NCBI GenBank assembly: GCA_965207385.1
Contig: CBDBLZ010000020.1
Span: forward strand, 62,001-126,000
Direction: 5' to 3'
DNA length: 64,000 nucleotides
DNA from: CAZXEU01 sp965207385
Lineage (GTDB): Bacteria; Bacteroidota; Rhodothermia; Rhodothermales; Bin80
Shown in pieces: positions 41,652-51,073 of the stretch. The stretch's first letter is position 1. Each line of letters starts with the position of its first letter. The translations under genes were made by a program, and so were the position numbers. The notes below the pieces were generated by a model that saw nothing but the letters and a program-made list of their open reading frames with translations, was not told the origin of the DNA and searched no databases.

Positions 41652-44141
41652 ATGAGCACGCTATTCTTGATGGTGGAAGACGAATCGGAGCAGAGTATCC
41701 CGCTACCGACTCCGGAAGAGGAGCAGGAGATGAGCAGGAGCAGCATCCCGGACGAGCTGCCCATACTGACGCTTCGCAATACAGTCCTTTTTCCGGGCGT
41801 CGTACTTCCCATCACCGTGGGCCGGGACGCTTCTCTGCAGCTCGTTCGCGATGCCTTCGCCGGCGACAAGCTCGTTGGCGTAGTTGCACAGCGCAAGAGC
41901 AATATCGAAAACCCCGATTCCGAAGAACTCCATCACGTAGGCACCGTCGCGACAGTGCTGAGATTGCTCAAGATGCCGGACGGCTCCAAGAGCATCGTGA
42001 TCCAGGGCAAGCGCCGCTTCAAGATTGCGGACTTTGTCCAGAGCGATCCCTATTTCCGGGCACGCGTCGAGCCTTATCCGGAAGCGCAGGAGCCGGAGGA
42101 AGAGATTCGACTCAAGGCGCTGATTCGATCCATCAAGGAATCGGCGATAGAGATAGTTACCCTTTCTCCGAATTTGCCGAGCGAAGCGGCGGAAGCAATC
42201 CAGCACATAGATTCTCCGACGTTTCTGATTCACTTCATCGCCTCAAACCTGGAAATCGATGTAGCCGGCAAACAGGCGCTACTGGAGTCCCACTCACTGG
42301 TGGACCGGGCAAACCTGGTCATGGAGCACCTGTCGCGCGAAATTCAGGTGCTGGAGGTGTCCGAGGAAATCCGCTCCCGCGTCAAGAGTGACACGGATGA
42401 AAAGCAGCGGGAGTTCTTTCTGCGCCAGCAACTGAAGGCCATCCAGGAAGAGCTGGGAGAAGGCGACGGCGCAAGTGAGGTTGACGCCCTGCGCAAGCGG
42501 GCCGAAGAAAAGGACCTGCCAAAGCATGCCGCCGAGGCGCTGGATGCCGAACTCAAGAAGCTTGCACGCTCCAATCCGGCGGCATCCGATTATGCCGTCA
42601 CGCGCAATTACGTGGACTGGATTCTGGATTTGCCGTGGCGCGAGTACTCGGAAGACAATCTGGACATACAAAGTGCGGCGGAAGTGCTGGACGAGGACCA
42701 CTACGGGCTTGTCAAGGTCAAGGATCGGATACTCGAATACCTCGCCGTGCTCAAGCTTCGGGGAGACCTCAAGGCCCCCATCATTTGCTTCCACGGTCCG
42801 CCGGGCGTGGGAAAGACCAGCCTGGGCAGGAGTATTGCGCGCGCGCTGGGCCGCAAATTCGTGCGCATGAGCCTCGGAGGCATTCGCGACGAAGCCGAAA
42901 TAAGGGGACACCGCCGTACATATGTCGGCGCACTTCCGGGACGCATTCTCCAGGGCCTGAAGAAGGCCGGGACAGCCAATCCTGTCTTCATGCTGGACGA
43001 GGTGGACAAGGTCGGTGCCGATTGGCGCGGAGACCCGTCAAGCGCGCTGCTGGAGGTACTGGACCCCGAGCAGAACTTCGCCTTCAATGACCATTACCTG
43101 GAACTCGACTACGACCTGTCGAAAATTCTCTTTATTGCCACCGCCAACTTCCTCGACCGCATTCCCGCTCCTCTGCGGGACCGCATGGAGGTTATTCATA
43201 TTTCGGGATATACCCAGTACGAAAAGCTCGCCATCGCGAATACATACCTGGTTCCCAGGCAAACGGAACGCAATGGCCTGACCACCGACCAATTCACACT
43301 CAGCGATACTGCGATTGAGCACATTATCGACGGGTATACCCGTGAGTCAGGTGTGCGACAGCTTGAGCGCACCATTGCGAGCGTAGCCCGCGGCGTTGCC
43401 AAGAAGGTGGCCGTCGGCGAGACAGAATCGGCAACCATTGACGCCGAGGACCTCGAGGACTTCCTGGGGGCCCGCAAGTACTTCAGCGATATCGCGGAAA
43501 GAACGGAGGTGGCGGGCGTCGCCACCGGGCTTGCCTGGACGCCTACAGGCGGGGACATTCTTTTCGTGGAAGCATCTGTGTCCCGCGGGTCGGGTCAACT
43601 CATCCTCACGGGACAGTTGGGCAATGTGATGAAGGAGTCTGCCCAGGCTGCGCTGTCCTATGTGAAATCCTATGCGGGCGACCTGGACATCCCTCTGGAC
43701 GCATTCAAGCACTGGGACCTGCACGTCCACGTACCCGCCGGAGCCGTCCCAAAGGACGGACCCTCTGCCGGTGTCGCACTGCTGACGGCGATCGCTTCCA
43801 TCTACACGCAGCGCCGCGTACAGCATGACCTTGCCATGACCGGCGAAATCACGCTACGGGGGCTCGTGCTTCCGGTGGGCGGAATCAAGGAAAAGGTCCT
43901 CGCGGCCAAGCGCGCCGGGATCACGCGCGTGGTCCTTCCCGCCAAGAACGAGAAGGACATCAAGGAGATCAAGGGAGACGCCCTGAGCGGGATCTCCGTT
44001 ACCTACGTAAAGCGGATGGGGGAAATCTTGCGGGCAAACCTGGAATCCACGCCGATGCGGGACGCAACAGACATGTTTGCCGTAGCGGATGTGGTCAGCT
44101 CAACCTCCGACGTAGCCGGCACCCAATCGACGTCCGCCTAG
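41652..44141 (+). CDS. lon: ATP-dependent protease La (Lon)
   Basis: 829 residues, a full-length Lon. The N-terminal substrate-binding domain (LPILTLRNTVLFPGVVLPITVGR) precedes the AAA+ module with Walker A GPPGVGKTSLG, Walker B VFMLDEVDK and the region RGHRRTYVGALPGR. The protease domain has the Ser705-Lys748 dyad in PKDGPSAGVALL and GGIKEKVLAAKRAG. It degrades damaged and regulatory proteins in the cytoplasm. The tail after residue 800 is Ser/Thr/Asp-rich and disordered. It converges with a small-gene pair 13 bases downstream. No clear heat-shock operator was seen upstream. Confidence 0.97.
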   Translation: MSTLFLMVEDESEQSIPLPTPEEEQEMSRSSIPDELPILTLRNTVLFPGVVLPITVGRDASLQLVRDAFAGDKLVGVVAQRKSNIENPDSEELHHVGTVATVLRLLKMPDGSKSIVIQGKRRFKIADFVQSDPYFRARVEPYPEAQEPEEEIRLKALIRSIKESAIEIVTLSPNLPSEAAEAIQHIDSPTFLIHFIASNLEIDVAGKQALLESHSLVDRANLVMEHLSREIQVLEVSEEIRSRVKSDTDEKQREFFLRQQLKAIQEELGEGDGASEVDALRKRAEEKDLPKHAAEALDAELKKLARSNPAASDYAVTRNYVDWILDLPWREYSEDNLDIQSAAEVLDEDHYGLVKVKDRILEYLAVLKLRGDLKAPIICFHGPPGVGKTSLGRSIARALGRKFVRMSLGGIRDEAEIRGHRRTYVGALPGRILQGLKKAGTANPVFMLDEVDKVGADWRGDPSSALLEVLDPEQNFAFNDHYLELDYDLSKILFIATANFLDRIPAPLRDRMEVIHISGYTQYEKLAIANTYLVPRQTERNGLTTDQFTLSDTAIEHIIDGYTRESGVRQLERTIASVARGVAKKVAVGETESATIDAEDLEDFLGARKYFSDIAERTEVAGVATGLAWTPTGGDILFVEASVSRGSGQLILTGQLGNVMKESAQAALSYVKSYAGDLDIPLDAFKHWDLHVHVPAGAVPKDGPSAGVALLTAIASIYTQRRVQHDLAMTGEITLRGLVLPVGGIKEKVLAAKRAGITRVVLPAKNEKDIKEIKGDALSGISVTYVKRMGEILRANLESTPMRDATDMFAVADVVSSTSDVAGTQSTSA

Positions 44142-44154
44142 CTGAGACGGCTCC

Positions 44155-44361
44155 CTACTGATCCTGGTCGACCAGGCCGGCGCGGAAGGCCCGCCTGGTC
44201 TCGCGAGCCACAAAGCGGACGCGCCGGACGGCTCGCCGCGTGCATTTCGCGGAAAAACCGGCTACGGCGCCGGCCATGAACACCGCCCGCCCCAGCCCAT
44301 TCAGGCGTTCGTATTCAACAATCGTGCGCTCTCGGCCTTCGGGGCCGGACTCTTCAGGCAT
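44155..44361 (-). CDS. Small unknown basic protein, overlapping its upstream partner
   Basis: 68 residues from the ATG at 44359-44361 (MPEESGPEGRERTIVEYERL). That ATG overlaps the last codons and stop of the gene at 44354 (ATGCCTGA), an arrangement typical of translational coupling. A short hydrophobic stretch (GRAVFMAGAVAGFSA) is followed by an Arg-rich segment (KCTRRAVRRVRFVARETRRAFRAG). I do not recognise the family. It is too short for many gene callers, and confidence rests mainly on the overlap. Confidence 0.5.
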   Translation of the reverse strand: MPEESGPEGRERTIVEYERLNGLGRAVFMAGAVAGFSAKCTRRAVRRVRFVARETRRAFRAGLVDQDQ

Positions 44362-44653
44362 CCTCGGACTCCGCTTCCTGCTCGCGAGAAGAGAACACAG
44401 CGTCAAACTCCTCTTCCACCGCCCGGATGACACGGTCGACCCCGCAGGCAATAGTACCTGCGGCCTCCTTGACCAGAAACGAAAACCTGTCCGGGAGTTC
44501 AAGGCGCTCGAACGCCTCGCGCGCCTGTTCGTAGGCCTCTTGGCGTGGATCCTCCTGGCTTGTCAAAGCGTCTTCTCCGACATTGAAACCGAATTGCTGC
44601 CGCCCGCCTGGCCGGCGGGACAACGCCCGTAATTCAGCATACGCAGTCCCCAT
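44354..44653 (-). CDS. Small unknown acidic/amphipathic protein
   Basis: 99 residues, with a Glu-rich helical C-terminus (LPDRFSFLVKEAAGTIACGVDRVIRAVEEEFDAVF) and a flexible N-terminus. Family not recognised. It is divergent from rsgA (21 bases between starts) and overlaps the next small gene by 8 bases. The amphipathic helix pattern and the overlap support a real gene. A role with the neighbouring Lon or RsgA is speculation. Confidence 0.55.
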   Translation of the reverse strand: MGTAYAELRALSRRPGGRQQFGFNVGEDALTSQEDPRQEAYEQAREAFERLELPDRFSFLVKEAAGTIACGVDRVIRAVEEEFDAVFSSREQEAESEDA

Positions 44654-44674
44654 TTTGCAGTTTCACTAGAGGGC

Positions 44675-45637
44675 ATGCCCCACGAGTCGCATGAATCCCG
44701 CCAGGCTGCCGGCACAGTGGTCCGTTCCACCGGCAACTGGGTCGATGTACGGGTGGGCGAGCGCATCATATCCTCCAGAGTGCGCGGTCGCTTTCGGCTC
44801 TCCGACCAGCGACTCACCAATCCGATTGCCGTCGGTGATTCCGTCTCGGTGCGCATAAATGCCGACGATACGGGGCTGATTACCGATATCCATGAGCGCC
44901 GCAGCTATCTGAGCCGCCGGGCCGCAGGTAGGCGCGTAGGACTGGAGCAGGTTCTGGCGGCCAATATAGATGCACTGTGGATTGTCCAGGCCGCGCGGCT
45001 GCCAAAGCCCAACAGCCGCCTCATCGACCGGGTACTGGTCGCGGCCGAGGCGCAGGATATTCGTGCAGGAATAGTCATCAACAAGATGGACCTTGTCGCC
45101 GAGACCTCCGCTGCCCAGGCAAGGCACTTGCATGACCTCTACAGCAAGCTCGGATACGAGGTACACCTGACGAGCGCCGTAACGGGTAAGGGCGTGGATG
45201 CATTCCGGCGGGCGCTCGCCGGCCGCGCCAGCGTGGTGACCGGCCCCTCGGGCGTGGGAAAGTCCACGCTTCTCAACCGGGCCGAACCCGGGCTTGACCT
45301 TCCCTCCGGTGCCGTGAGCCTCAAGACCCGGAAAGGCCGGCACACTACGGCCCATGCGGTATTGCACCCGCTTTCCGATGGGGGTGCCGTGATCGATACG
45401 CCGGGAATCCGGGAATTCGGAATAACCGCGCAGGAGCCCTGGGAGCTGTCGCACTTCTTCCCGGAGCTTCGCCCCTTCATTCCTTCGTGCCAGTATCCCA
45501 GGTGCACACACGATCATGAGCCCGGATGCGCCGTAAAGGAGGCGGTTGAAAGCTGCGCGGTCACTGCGGACCGCTACCGCAGTTATCTCAACATCCTGCA
45601 GTCCATCCGCGACGGCGACGCGGATGTCGGACGGTGA
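44675..45637 (+). CDS. rsgA: Ribosome small subunit-dependent GTPase A
   Basis: 320 residues. An N-terminal OB fold (VRSTGNWVDVRVGERIISSRVRGRFRL) precedes a circularly permuted GTPase: NKMD in GIVINKMDLVAE, then the P-loop GPSGVGKSTLLN, then DTPGIREFG. The C-terminal zinc finger is CQYPRCTHDHEPGCAVKEAV. RsgA checks late assembly of the 30S subunit. The stop codon overlaps the GTG start of the FG-GAP T9SS gene by 4 bases (GTGA), so the two are likely coupled. Confidence 0.95.
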   Translation: MPHESHESRQAAGTVVRSTGNWVDVRVGERIISSRVRGRFRLSDQRLTNPIAVGDSVSVRINADDTGLITDIHERRSYLSRRAAGRRVGLEQVLAANIDALWIVQAARLPKPNSRLIDRVLVAAEAQDIRAGIVINKMDLVAETSAAQARHLHDLYSKLGYEVHLTSAVTGKGVDAFRRALAGRASVVTGPSGVGKSTLLNRAEPGLDLPSGAVSLKTRKGRHTTAHAVLHPLSDGGAVIDTPGIREFGITAQEPWELSHFFPELRPFIPSCQYPRCTHDHEPGCAVKEAVESCAVTADRYRSYLNILQSIRDGDADVGR

Positions 45638-47115
45638 GGGCGCACCCGACTTGGCCAGTAGCCCGCTGCGGGCACTGCCTGTTGCCGGTACTGCTGCTCT
45701 GGCAAGGCACAATTGCATCCGCTCAGCAAGCGCAGTTTTCAGGGGGCGCCTCCTTTGGCAGCACCCTCTCCGTGGACGGAACAGTCCTGGCGGTTGGCGC
45801 GCCCTGGGAAGACGAGCAAAGGGGGGCGGTCTACGTTTACCGGCACAGCGAATCCGCCGGATGGAGGGAGGATGCACGCCTGGTCAGTAGCGATGGCCTG
45901 AGCGGCGACATGTTTGGTGCGGCTGTGGCCGTTTCCGGCTCCAGCCTGCTGGTCGGATCACCGGGAGGAGGACGTGAGGGGGGCCACGATGCGGGCGCGG
46001 CCTATGTCTTTCACTATACGTCGGACTGGCAGCAAATTGCGCGGCTGACAGACCCCAACCCCTCGCTGGGCTCCCGCTTCGGGGAAGCCGTCGCCGTGCA
46101 CGGCATCTTCGCATTCATCGGCGCCCCGCTCGACGACGATGCGGGCACCGAGGCGGGAACGGCCCATGTATTCTTGCAAAGCACCTCGATGGCGTGGACC
46201 CATAGCCAGGAAATTCGGGCCGACCGGGCACTGGAGGGTGACCGTTTCGGCAGCAGCATCTCCCTGGATGCCGAGCATGCCGTAGTCGGCGCACCGGGGG
46301 CCGACGAGGCCCGCGGCCGGGATGCCGGCCTTGCCTTTGTCTTCCAGCGCAGCGCCGGTTCAAACTGGCATCTCCAGGCCGTCCTTACGGCCGGCGACGC
46401 CGGCGCAGACCGGCACTTCGGGACCTCCGTCGCCGTGTCTCGCCATCTGCTGGATACGCGCATCATGGTCGGGGCGCCAGACGCAGGCGGGGGCACCGTG
46501 TACTATTATTCGTGGATCGACGAGTTCTGGCAGGAGACGTACCGTCACGGGAAGGCGGACTCGCGCCTGGGAGCGTCCGTGGCGCTGCACGACCGGACGG
46601 CGCTCGCCGGCGCACCTGCAGCCGCCCAAGTACTGGTGCTATCCGAACAGGAGCCGACGTATCTCCACGAGGCAGGCATGCTTGACTCTCCTGCCAGCCG
46701 CCCGGGCTCATGCTTCGGCTGCGCGGTCGATGCATCCGAGAAGTATTTCGCGATTGGCGAACCGGCCGTGGACTACGCATCCAACTTGCCGGGCACGGTG
46801 TACCTGTTCAACCGCCAGGACTTCCAGACGGGCATCGCGGAGTCGCAGGAGACAGCAGGAGCCCTGGTGGCCATTTACCCCAATCCCTTCCGGACTGCTA
46901 CCACCATTGCTCTTCAGGCCGTGCCGCCAGTAAGACTCCGCCTGGAGATTCTGGATGGAACCGGGCGCAGCGTCGCCGTGCCATTTGATGGGTTCTGGCA
47001 GCCGGGTCAGCGCCACGTAGTATGGCATGCGCACGGGCTTGCTTCCGGCATCTATTATGCCGCCGCCTACCTGGATGGACGACGGCTCTTGCGCCCGATG
47101 CTCCTTCTCCGATAG
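45634..47115 (+). CDS. T9SS-secreted FG-GAP repeat protein
   Basis: 493 residues from a GTG overlapping the rsgA stop. The signal peptide ends near TIASAQ. FG-GAP/integrin-like blades fill about 30-390, for example FGAAVAVSGSSLLVGSPGGG, RFGEAVAVHGIFAFIGAPLDD, RFGSSISLDAEHAVVGAPGAD and HFGTSVAVSRHLLDTRIMVGAPD. The last 80 residues are a T9SS type A sorting domain (AIYPNPFRTATTIAL, RLEILDGTGRSV, QPGQRHVVWH, ASGIYYAAAYL). It is expected on the cell surface. The coupling to rsgA is odd, as no functional link is known. It converges with alr, 15 bases away. Confidence 0.87.
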   Translation: MRAHPTWPVARCGHCLLPVLLLWQGTIASAQQAQFSGGASFGSTLSVDGTVLAVGAPWEDEQRGAVYVYRHSESAGWREDARLVSSDGLSGDMFGAAVAVSGSSLLVGSPGGGREGGHDAGAAYVFHYTSDWQQIARLTDPNPSLGSRFGEAVAVHGIFAFIGAPLDDDAGTEAGTAHVFLQSTSMAWTHSQEIRADRALEGDRFGSSISLDAEHAVVGAPGADEARGRDAGLAFVFQRSAGSNWHLQAVLTAGDAGADRHFGTSVAVSRHLLDTRIMVGAPDAGGGTVYYYSWIDEFWQETYRHGKADSRLGASVALHDRTALAGAPAAAQVLVLSEQEPTYLHEAGMLDSPASRPGSCFGCAVDASEKYFAIGEPAVDYASNLPGTVYLFNRQDFQTGIAESQETAGALVAIYPNPFRTATTIALQAVPPVRLRLEILDGTGRSVAVPFDGFWQPGQRHVVWHAHGLASGIYYAAAYLDGRRLLRPMLLLR

Positions 47116-47130
47116 GCAGCGACGCGAAGG

Positions 47131-48291
47131 CTATACCACGATGCGCTGCAGCTTGGGGGAAATCGCCGCAAGAATGTGGTAGGGAGTGGCATCGCACAGC
47201 GATGCTATGGCGGCCACGGAATTGGCAGCATCCTTGTCCGCGTCTATGACCATGACCTGCTCTCCGGGGCGAGGATCCACTACCTGACTGACATCGATGG
47301 TCGTGGTATTCATGCTCACGCGGCCTACAATCGGACATGCCACTCCCCGTACGGTGAATGCCCCCTTGTTCGCCAGCCGCGCATCCACGCAGGAATGATA
47401 CCCGGTGGGCACCTGGGCAAGGATCGCTTCGCGACCGGCGGTATAGGTCAGGCCATACCCTATCCGCGCGCCGGCCTCCACACGCTTGAGCGACGCGATG
47501 CGAGAGACCACATCAAGCGCGGGGCGCAGGTGCAGCTCGCGGTCCGGACAGGAATCTATCCCGTAGAGACCCGTACCCAGACGGACGACATTGGCCTGCA
47601 CATGATCGTTGAATGCGGTGCCCGCCGTAGCGGCGACATGCAGATACTCCAGCGAGGGTACCGCTTGCCGGGCAAGCCCGGCAACCTGGTTCCACGTCCG
47701 TATCTGGCCCATGGTATACGGGGCATTCGCGGCGTCAGCAAAATGCGAGCACAAGCCGACGAGCCGAAATGCATCGCAGCGCTTCGCGAGGGCAAGGACA
47801 TGCTCGATGCTATCGGCCGCAACGCCGTTGCGGTGCATGCCCGTGTCCACCTTCAGGTGGAAGGCCATCCGGCGGCGCAGGCGGCGGACAAGCTGCTGCA
47901 ACTGCTCCGCATCGGAAATGCAGAATGCTACCCCTGGAAGCCGGCATGCCAGGATGTTCGTCGTCTCGGCGTAGCCCATCACCAGGATAGGACTGCGAAT
48001 ACCCTCGTTGCGCAGCACGAGCGCTTCGAAGTAACCGTCCACTACGAGAAACGGCGGCCGTTGCCCTTCCAGAACGCGCGCTACCTCTACTAGCCCGTGG
48101 CCGTAGCCGTTGCTCTTTAGCACGGGCGCCACGCGGCGCGGCGCGCAGATTTTGCCGAACTCGGAGTAGTTGTGGAGCAGTCTCCCTGCGTACACCCTTG
48201 CGGTGACGAGGCGCTCGTACGCGTAGCGCCGCTTCCGCCAGCGCCGCAGCACGGTTCTTACTTGCCGCAGCGGTGCCCTGGTCAGCCACAT
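47131..48291 (-). CDS. alr: Alanine racemase
   Basis: 386 residues. A fold type III PLP enzyme that makes D-alanine for peptidoglycan. The PLP lysine is in APVLKSNGYGHG, a variant of the usual V-K-A-(D/N)-A-YGHG. Other marks are FHLKVDTGMHRNGV, the catalytic Tyr region ARIGYGLTYTAGREAILAQVPTGY and GRVSMNTTTIDVS. The ATG at 48291 puts it 6 bases after topA on the same strand, so they probably share a transcript. Confidence 0.92.
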   Translation of the reverse strand: MWLTRAPLRQVRTVLRRWRKRRYAYERLVTARVYAGRLLHNYSEFGKICAPRRVAPVLKSNGYGHGLVEVARVLEGQRPPFLVVDGYFEALVLRNEGIRSPILVMGYAETTNILACRLPGVAFCISDAEQLQQLVRRLRRRMAFHLKVDTGMHRNGVAADSIEHVLALAKRCDAFRLVGLCSHFADAANAPYTMGQIRTWNQVAGLARQAVPSLEYLHVAATAGTAFNDHVQANVVRLGTGLYGIDSCPDRELHLRPALDVVSRIASLKRVEAGARIGYGLTYTAGREAILAQVPTGYHSCVDARLANKGAFTVRGVACPIVGRVSMNTTTIDVSQVVDPRPGEQVMVIDADKDAANSVAAIASLCDATPYHILAAISPKLQRIVV

Positions 48292-48297
48292 CGCAAT

Positions 48298-50859
48298 TTA
48301 TCGAGCCGACCTTCTTCGCCGCCTCCTTGGTCCTGCCGCCTTCGCTGCAGCCAGCAGTTCCAGCGCCTCCTCCAGAGTGATAGAGTCGGCGGCCTGCTCC
48401 TTCTTCAGCTTCGCATTCAGTTTCTGATGCCTGATGTACTGGCCGTACCGGCCTTCACGCACCTCGATCGCCTCTCCGCTTTCCGGGTGTTCCCCGACTA
48501 CGCGCAAGACTGCCGATCCCCCCTTCTTCGCAGCCAGAAGCTCCAGTCCTCGCAGCAGCTCTACCGTAAACACGTCGTCCGGCACCTTGAGCGAAGCAAA
48601 CTTGCCGTCATGGTGAACGTACGGACCGTACCGGCCAATATCGGCCGTTACTGGCTTGCCCGTATCCGGGTGCTCTCCCAGGTCTCGCGGCAGCGACAGA
48701 AGCTTCAGCGCATCCTGGATTGAGACGGTCTTAATGGATTTAGGTACCGAAACACGCCTTGGCTTGCTCTTATCATCTCCCTCGCCAAGCTGGACATACC
48801 GGCCATACCTTCCCTGCTTGAGGTAAACTGCCTGTCCTTCGTGTCGGCCGAGTTCCTCGTCGGCCTTCATTGCGGCACCGATAAGCGCGCGAAAACTGTC
48901 CGCCGTCGCATCGGCCGGCATCAAGTCTTCCGGAAGGGTGGCCCTGATCACCTGCCCGTCCACTTTGCCTTCCACATAGGGTCCATAGCGTCCCACGCGA
49001 ACTACGAATGGGTCCCATTTGGGAAACGACAGTGTCGACACATCCCTGGCGTCCACCTCTCCCAACGCCGCGCGCGCGCGCTGTTCAAGCCCGTCCTCAC
49101 CCTTGAAAAACCGGCGCAGAAAGAGAGCCGCCTCCTCCTTTCCCGTGGCGATGTCATCGAGCTCCTGCTCCATCCTCGCCGTAAAGTCGGTATCCACCAG
49201 CCTGGAAAAGCGATTCTCCAGCAGCCTGTTGGTTGCAAAGGCAGTAAACGTCGGCACCAGTTGAGTGCCCGACGACCGGGCTGATCCTCGCTCCTGTATG
49301 GTTCCAATAATGGATGCATACGTGCTCGGCCGGCCTATTCCTTCCGCTTCGAGCTTTTTGATGAGCGAGGCCTCCGTATATCTGGCAGGCGGCTTGGTCT
49401 CGTGCCCGCGTGCCGAAATGGCCCGGCAGGCGGGGCTGTCTCCCGGTGCAAGCTTTGGAAGAGGATTGGACCTGTCGCTCAGCACAGCCGAAGGATCATC
49501 GGAGCCTTCCACGTACGCGCGCACGAATCCGGGAAACACAATGGTCTTTCCGGCAGCGCGAAACCGTGCCGTTTCTTCGCCCGCCGCGGCGTGCAACCGA
49601 ACCGTGACATGGCTTTCGATGCACTGTGCCATCTGCGTCGCCACCGTCCGCTTCCAGATCAGGTCGTAAAGCCGGGCCTCGTCGCCTGTGAGTCCAAGCT
49701 GCGCTACGGTGCGCATCTGGCTGCCCGCAGGCCGGATGGCTTCATGCGCCTCCTGTGCGTTGCGCACCTTGGCAGAGTAGCGGCGCGGGCCGGGACTGAG
49801 ATACTCCTTGCCGTAGCGCGCCTCCACCACACGGCGGCTGGCCTTGATCGCTTCGCTGGACAGCTGGACGGAATCCGTCCGCATGTACGTGATGTGCCCC
49901 TTCTGATAGAGGTCCTGGGCAATGCGCATGGTTCGCTTGGCGCCCATGCGCATTTTGCGGCTCGCTTCCTGCTGCAGCGTCGAGGTAATGAAAGGCGGGG
50001 CAGGCGTACGTCTCTTCTCGGTCTCCTTCACCTCGGCCACGTGCCAGGGGGCCCCTACCAGCGCGCGCTCCAGGCGCCGCGCTTCGGATTCTGAAAGCAG
50101 CAGGACATTCTTTTCCGATACCAGGCCCGGCTTCAACTCGCCCGTGTTGTCGTCGAAGTCGCGCCCCGTGGCCAGACGCAGATCGCCCAGGTGCGTGAGA
50201 TCCGCCCTGAACGCGACCCCGTCCGTCTCCAATTCTGTGGCAAGACCCCAGTACGAGGCGGGCACGAAAGCAATGCGTTGCTGCTCGCGCCGAACCAAAA
50301 GGCGCACCGCCACGCTTTGCACACGGCCAGCGGCCAGCCTGGGCGCGATCTTTTTCCAGAGCACGGGAGATATCGTGTACCCAACCAGGCGATCCAGTAC
50401 GCGGCGGGTTTCCTGGGCCTCCACCAGTAGCCGGTTGATATCACGCGTATTCTCGAGCGCACGCTCAATGGCGCTGCGCGTTATCTGGTGAAACACCATC
50501 CGCCGCACCGGCACCTTGGGCTGCAATACCTCGAGTAGATGCCAGCCTATGGATTCGCCCTCGCGGTCCTCGTCTGTCGCAATCAAGAGCTCCGTGGCAT
50601 CCTTGAGAGCGGCCTTGAGCAACCTGACGACCCCCTTCTTGTCCGCCGGAACGACGTAGAGCGGCTCGAATCCGTTGTCCGTCCGGACCCCCATGCGTGC
50701 CCAGGGCTCCTTCTTGTACCTGGCCGGTATCTCGGCCGCCCTGGCGGGAAGGTCCCTGACATGCCCCATGCTGGCCTCGATCCGGTATTCCCGGCCGGGC
50801 AGAAACCTGCCAATGGTCCGGGCCTTCGTTGGCGACTCGACTATAAGAAGACGTTTCAT
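48298..50859 (-). CDS. topA: DNA topoisomerase I
   Basis: 853 residues from the ATG at 50857-50859 (MKRLLIVESPTKARTIGRFLP, the standard start; an upstream codon at 50892 adds 11 non-conserved residues). The Toprim domain has ATDEDREGESIGWHLLEVL. The nicking tyrosine is in GHITYMRTDSVQLS. In place of C-terminal zinc fingers there are TopoI_C repeats, each with GRYGPYV-like cores (VGRYGPYVEG, QGRYGRYVQLG, IGRYGPYVHHDG, EGRYGQYIRHQ), and an Arg-rich tail (GPRRRRRRSAR) likely to bind DNA. It relaxes negative supercoils. alr follows 6 bases downstream. Confidence 0.96.
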   Translation of the reverse strand: MKRLLIVESPTKARTIGRFLPGREYRIEASMGHVRDLPARAAEIPARYKKEPWARMGVRTDNGFEPLYVVPADKKGVVRLLKAALKDATELLIATDEDREGESIGWHLLEVLQPKVPVRRMVFHQITRSAIERALENTRDINRLLVEAQETRRVLDRLVGYTISPVLWKKIAPRLAAGRVQSVAVRLLVRREQQRIAFVPASYWGLATELETDGVAFRADLTHLGDLRLATGRDFDDNTGELKPGLVSEKNVLLLSESEARRLERALVGAPWHVAEVKETEKRRTPAPPFITSTLQQEASRKMRMGAKRTMRIAQDLYQKGHITYMRTDSVQLSSEAIKASRRVVEARYGKEYLSPGPRRYSAKVRNAQEAHEAIRPAGSQMRTVAQLGLTGDEARLYDLIWKRTVATQMAQCIESHVTVRLHAAAGEETARFRAAGKTIVFPGFVRAYVEGSDDPSAVLSDRSNPLPKLAPGDSPACRAISARGHETKPPARYTEASLIKKLEAEGIGRPSTYASIIGTIQERGSARSSGTQLVPTFTAFATNRLLENRFSRLVDTDFTARMEQELDDIATGKEEAALFLRRFFKGEDGLEQRARAALGEVDARDVSTLSFPKWDPFVVRVGRYGPYVEGKVDGQVIRATLPEDLMPADATADSFRALIGAAMKADEELGRHEGQAVYLKQGRYGRYVQLGEGDDKSKPRRVSVPKSIKTVSIQDALKLLSLPRDLGEHPDTGKPVTADIGRYGPYVHHDGKFASLKVPDDVFTVELLRGLELLAAKKGGSAVLRVVGEHPESGEAIEVREGRYGQYIRHQKLNAKLKKEQAADSITLEEALELLAAAKAAGPRRRRRRSAR

Positions 50860-51073
50860 CGGGCGGCAAATAAGGGCAAATGCCACCGGCACTCAGGCGG
50901 CGGCGCATCTCACGCTACGGGTCCGACTACGTTCCACGGGGCAGGGCATCTCTTCATAGGCATTGCACAATTCACTGGAGTAACTTACGGGTCTTTGGCC
51001 TGCGGGCCGGCGTGACGCCTGGGCCGGTCCAGGCTGCTTACACGAACCTTGATCACATCCAATTTCAAAATAA

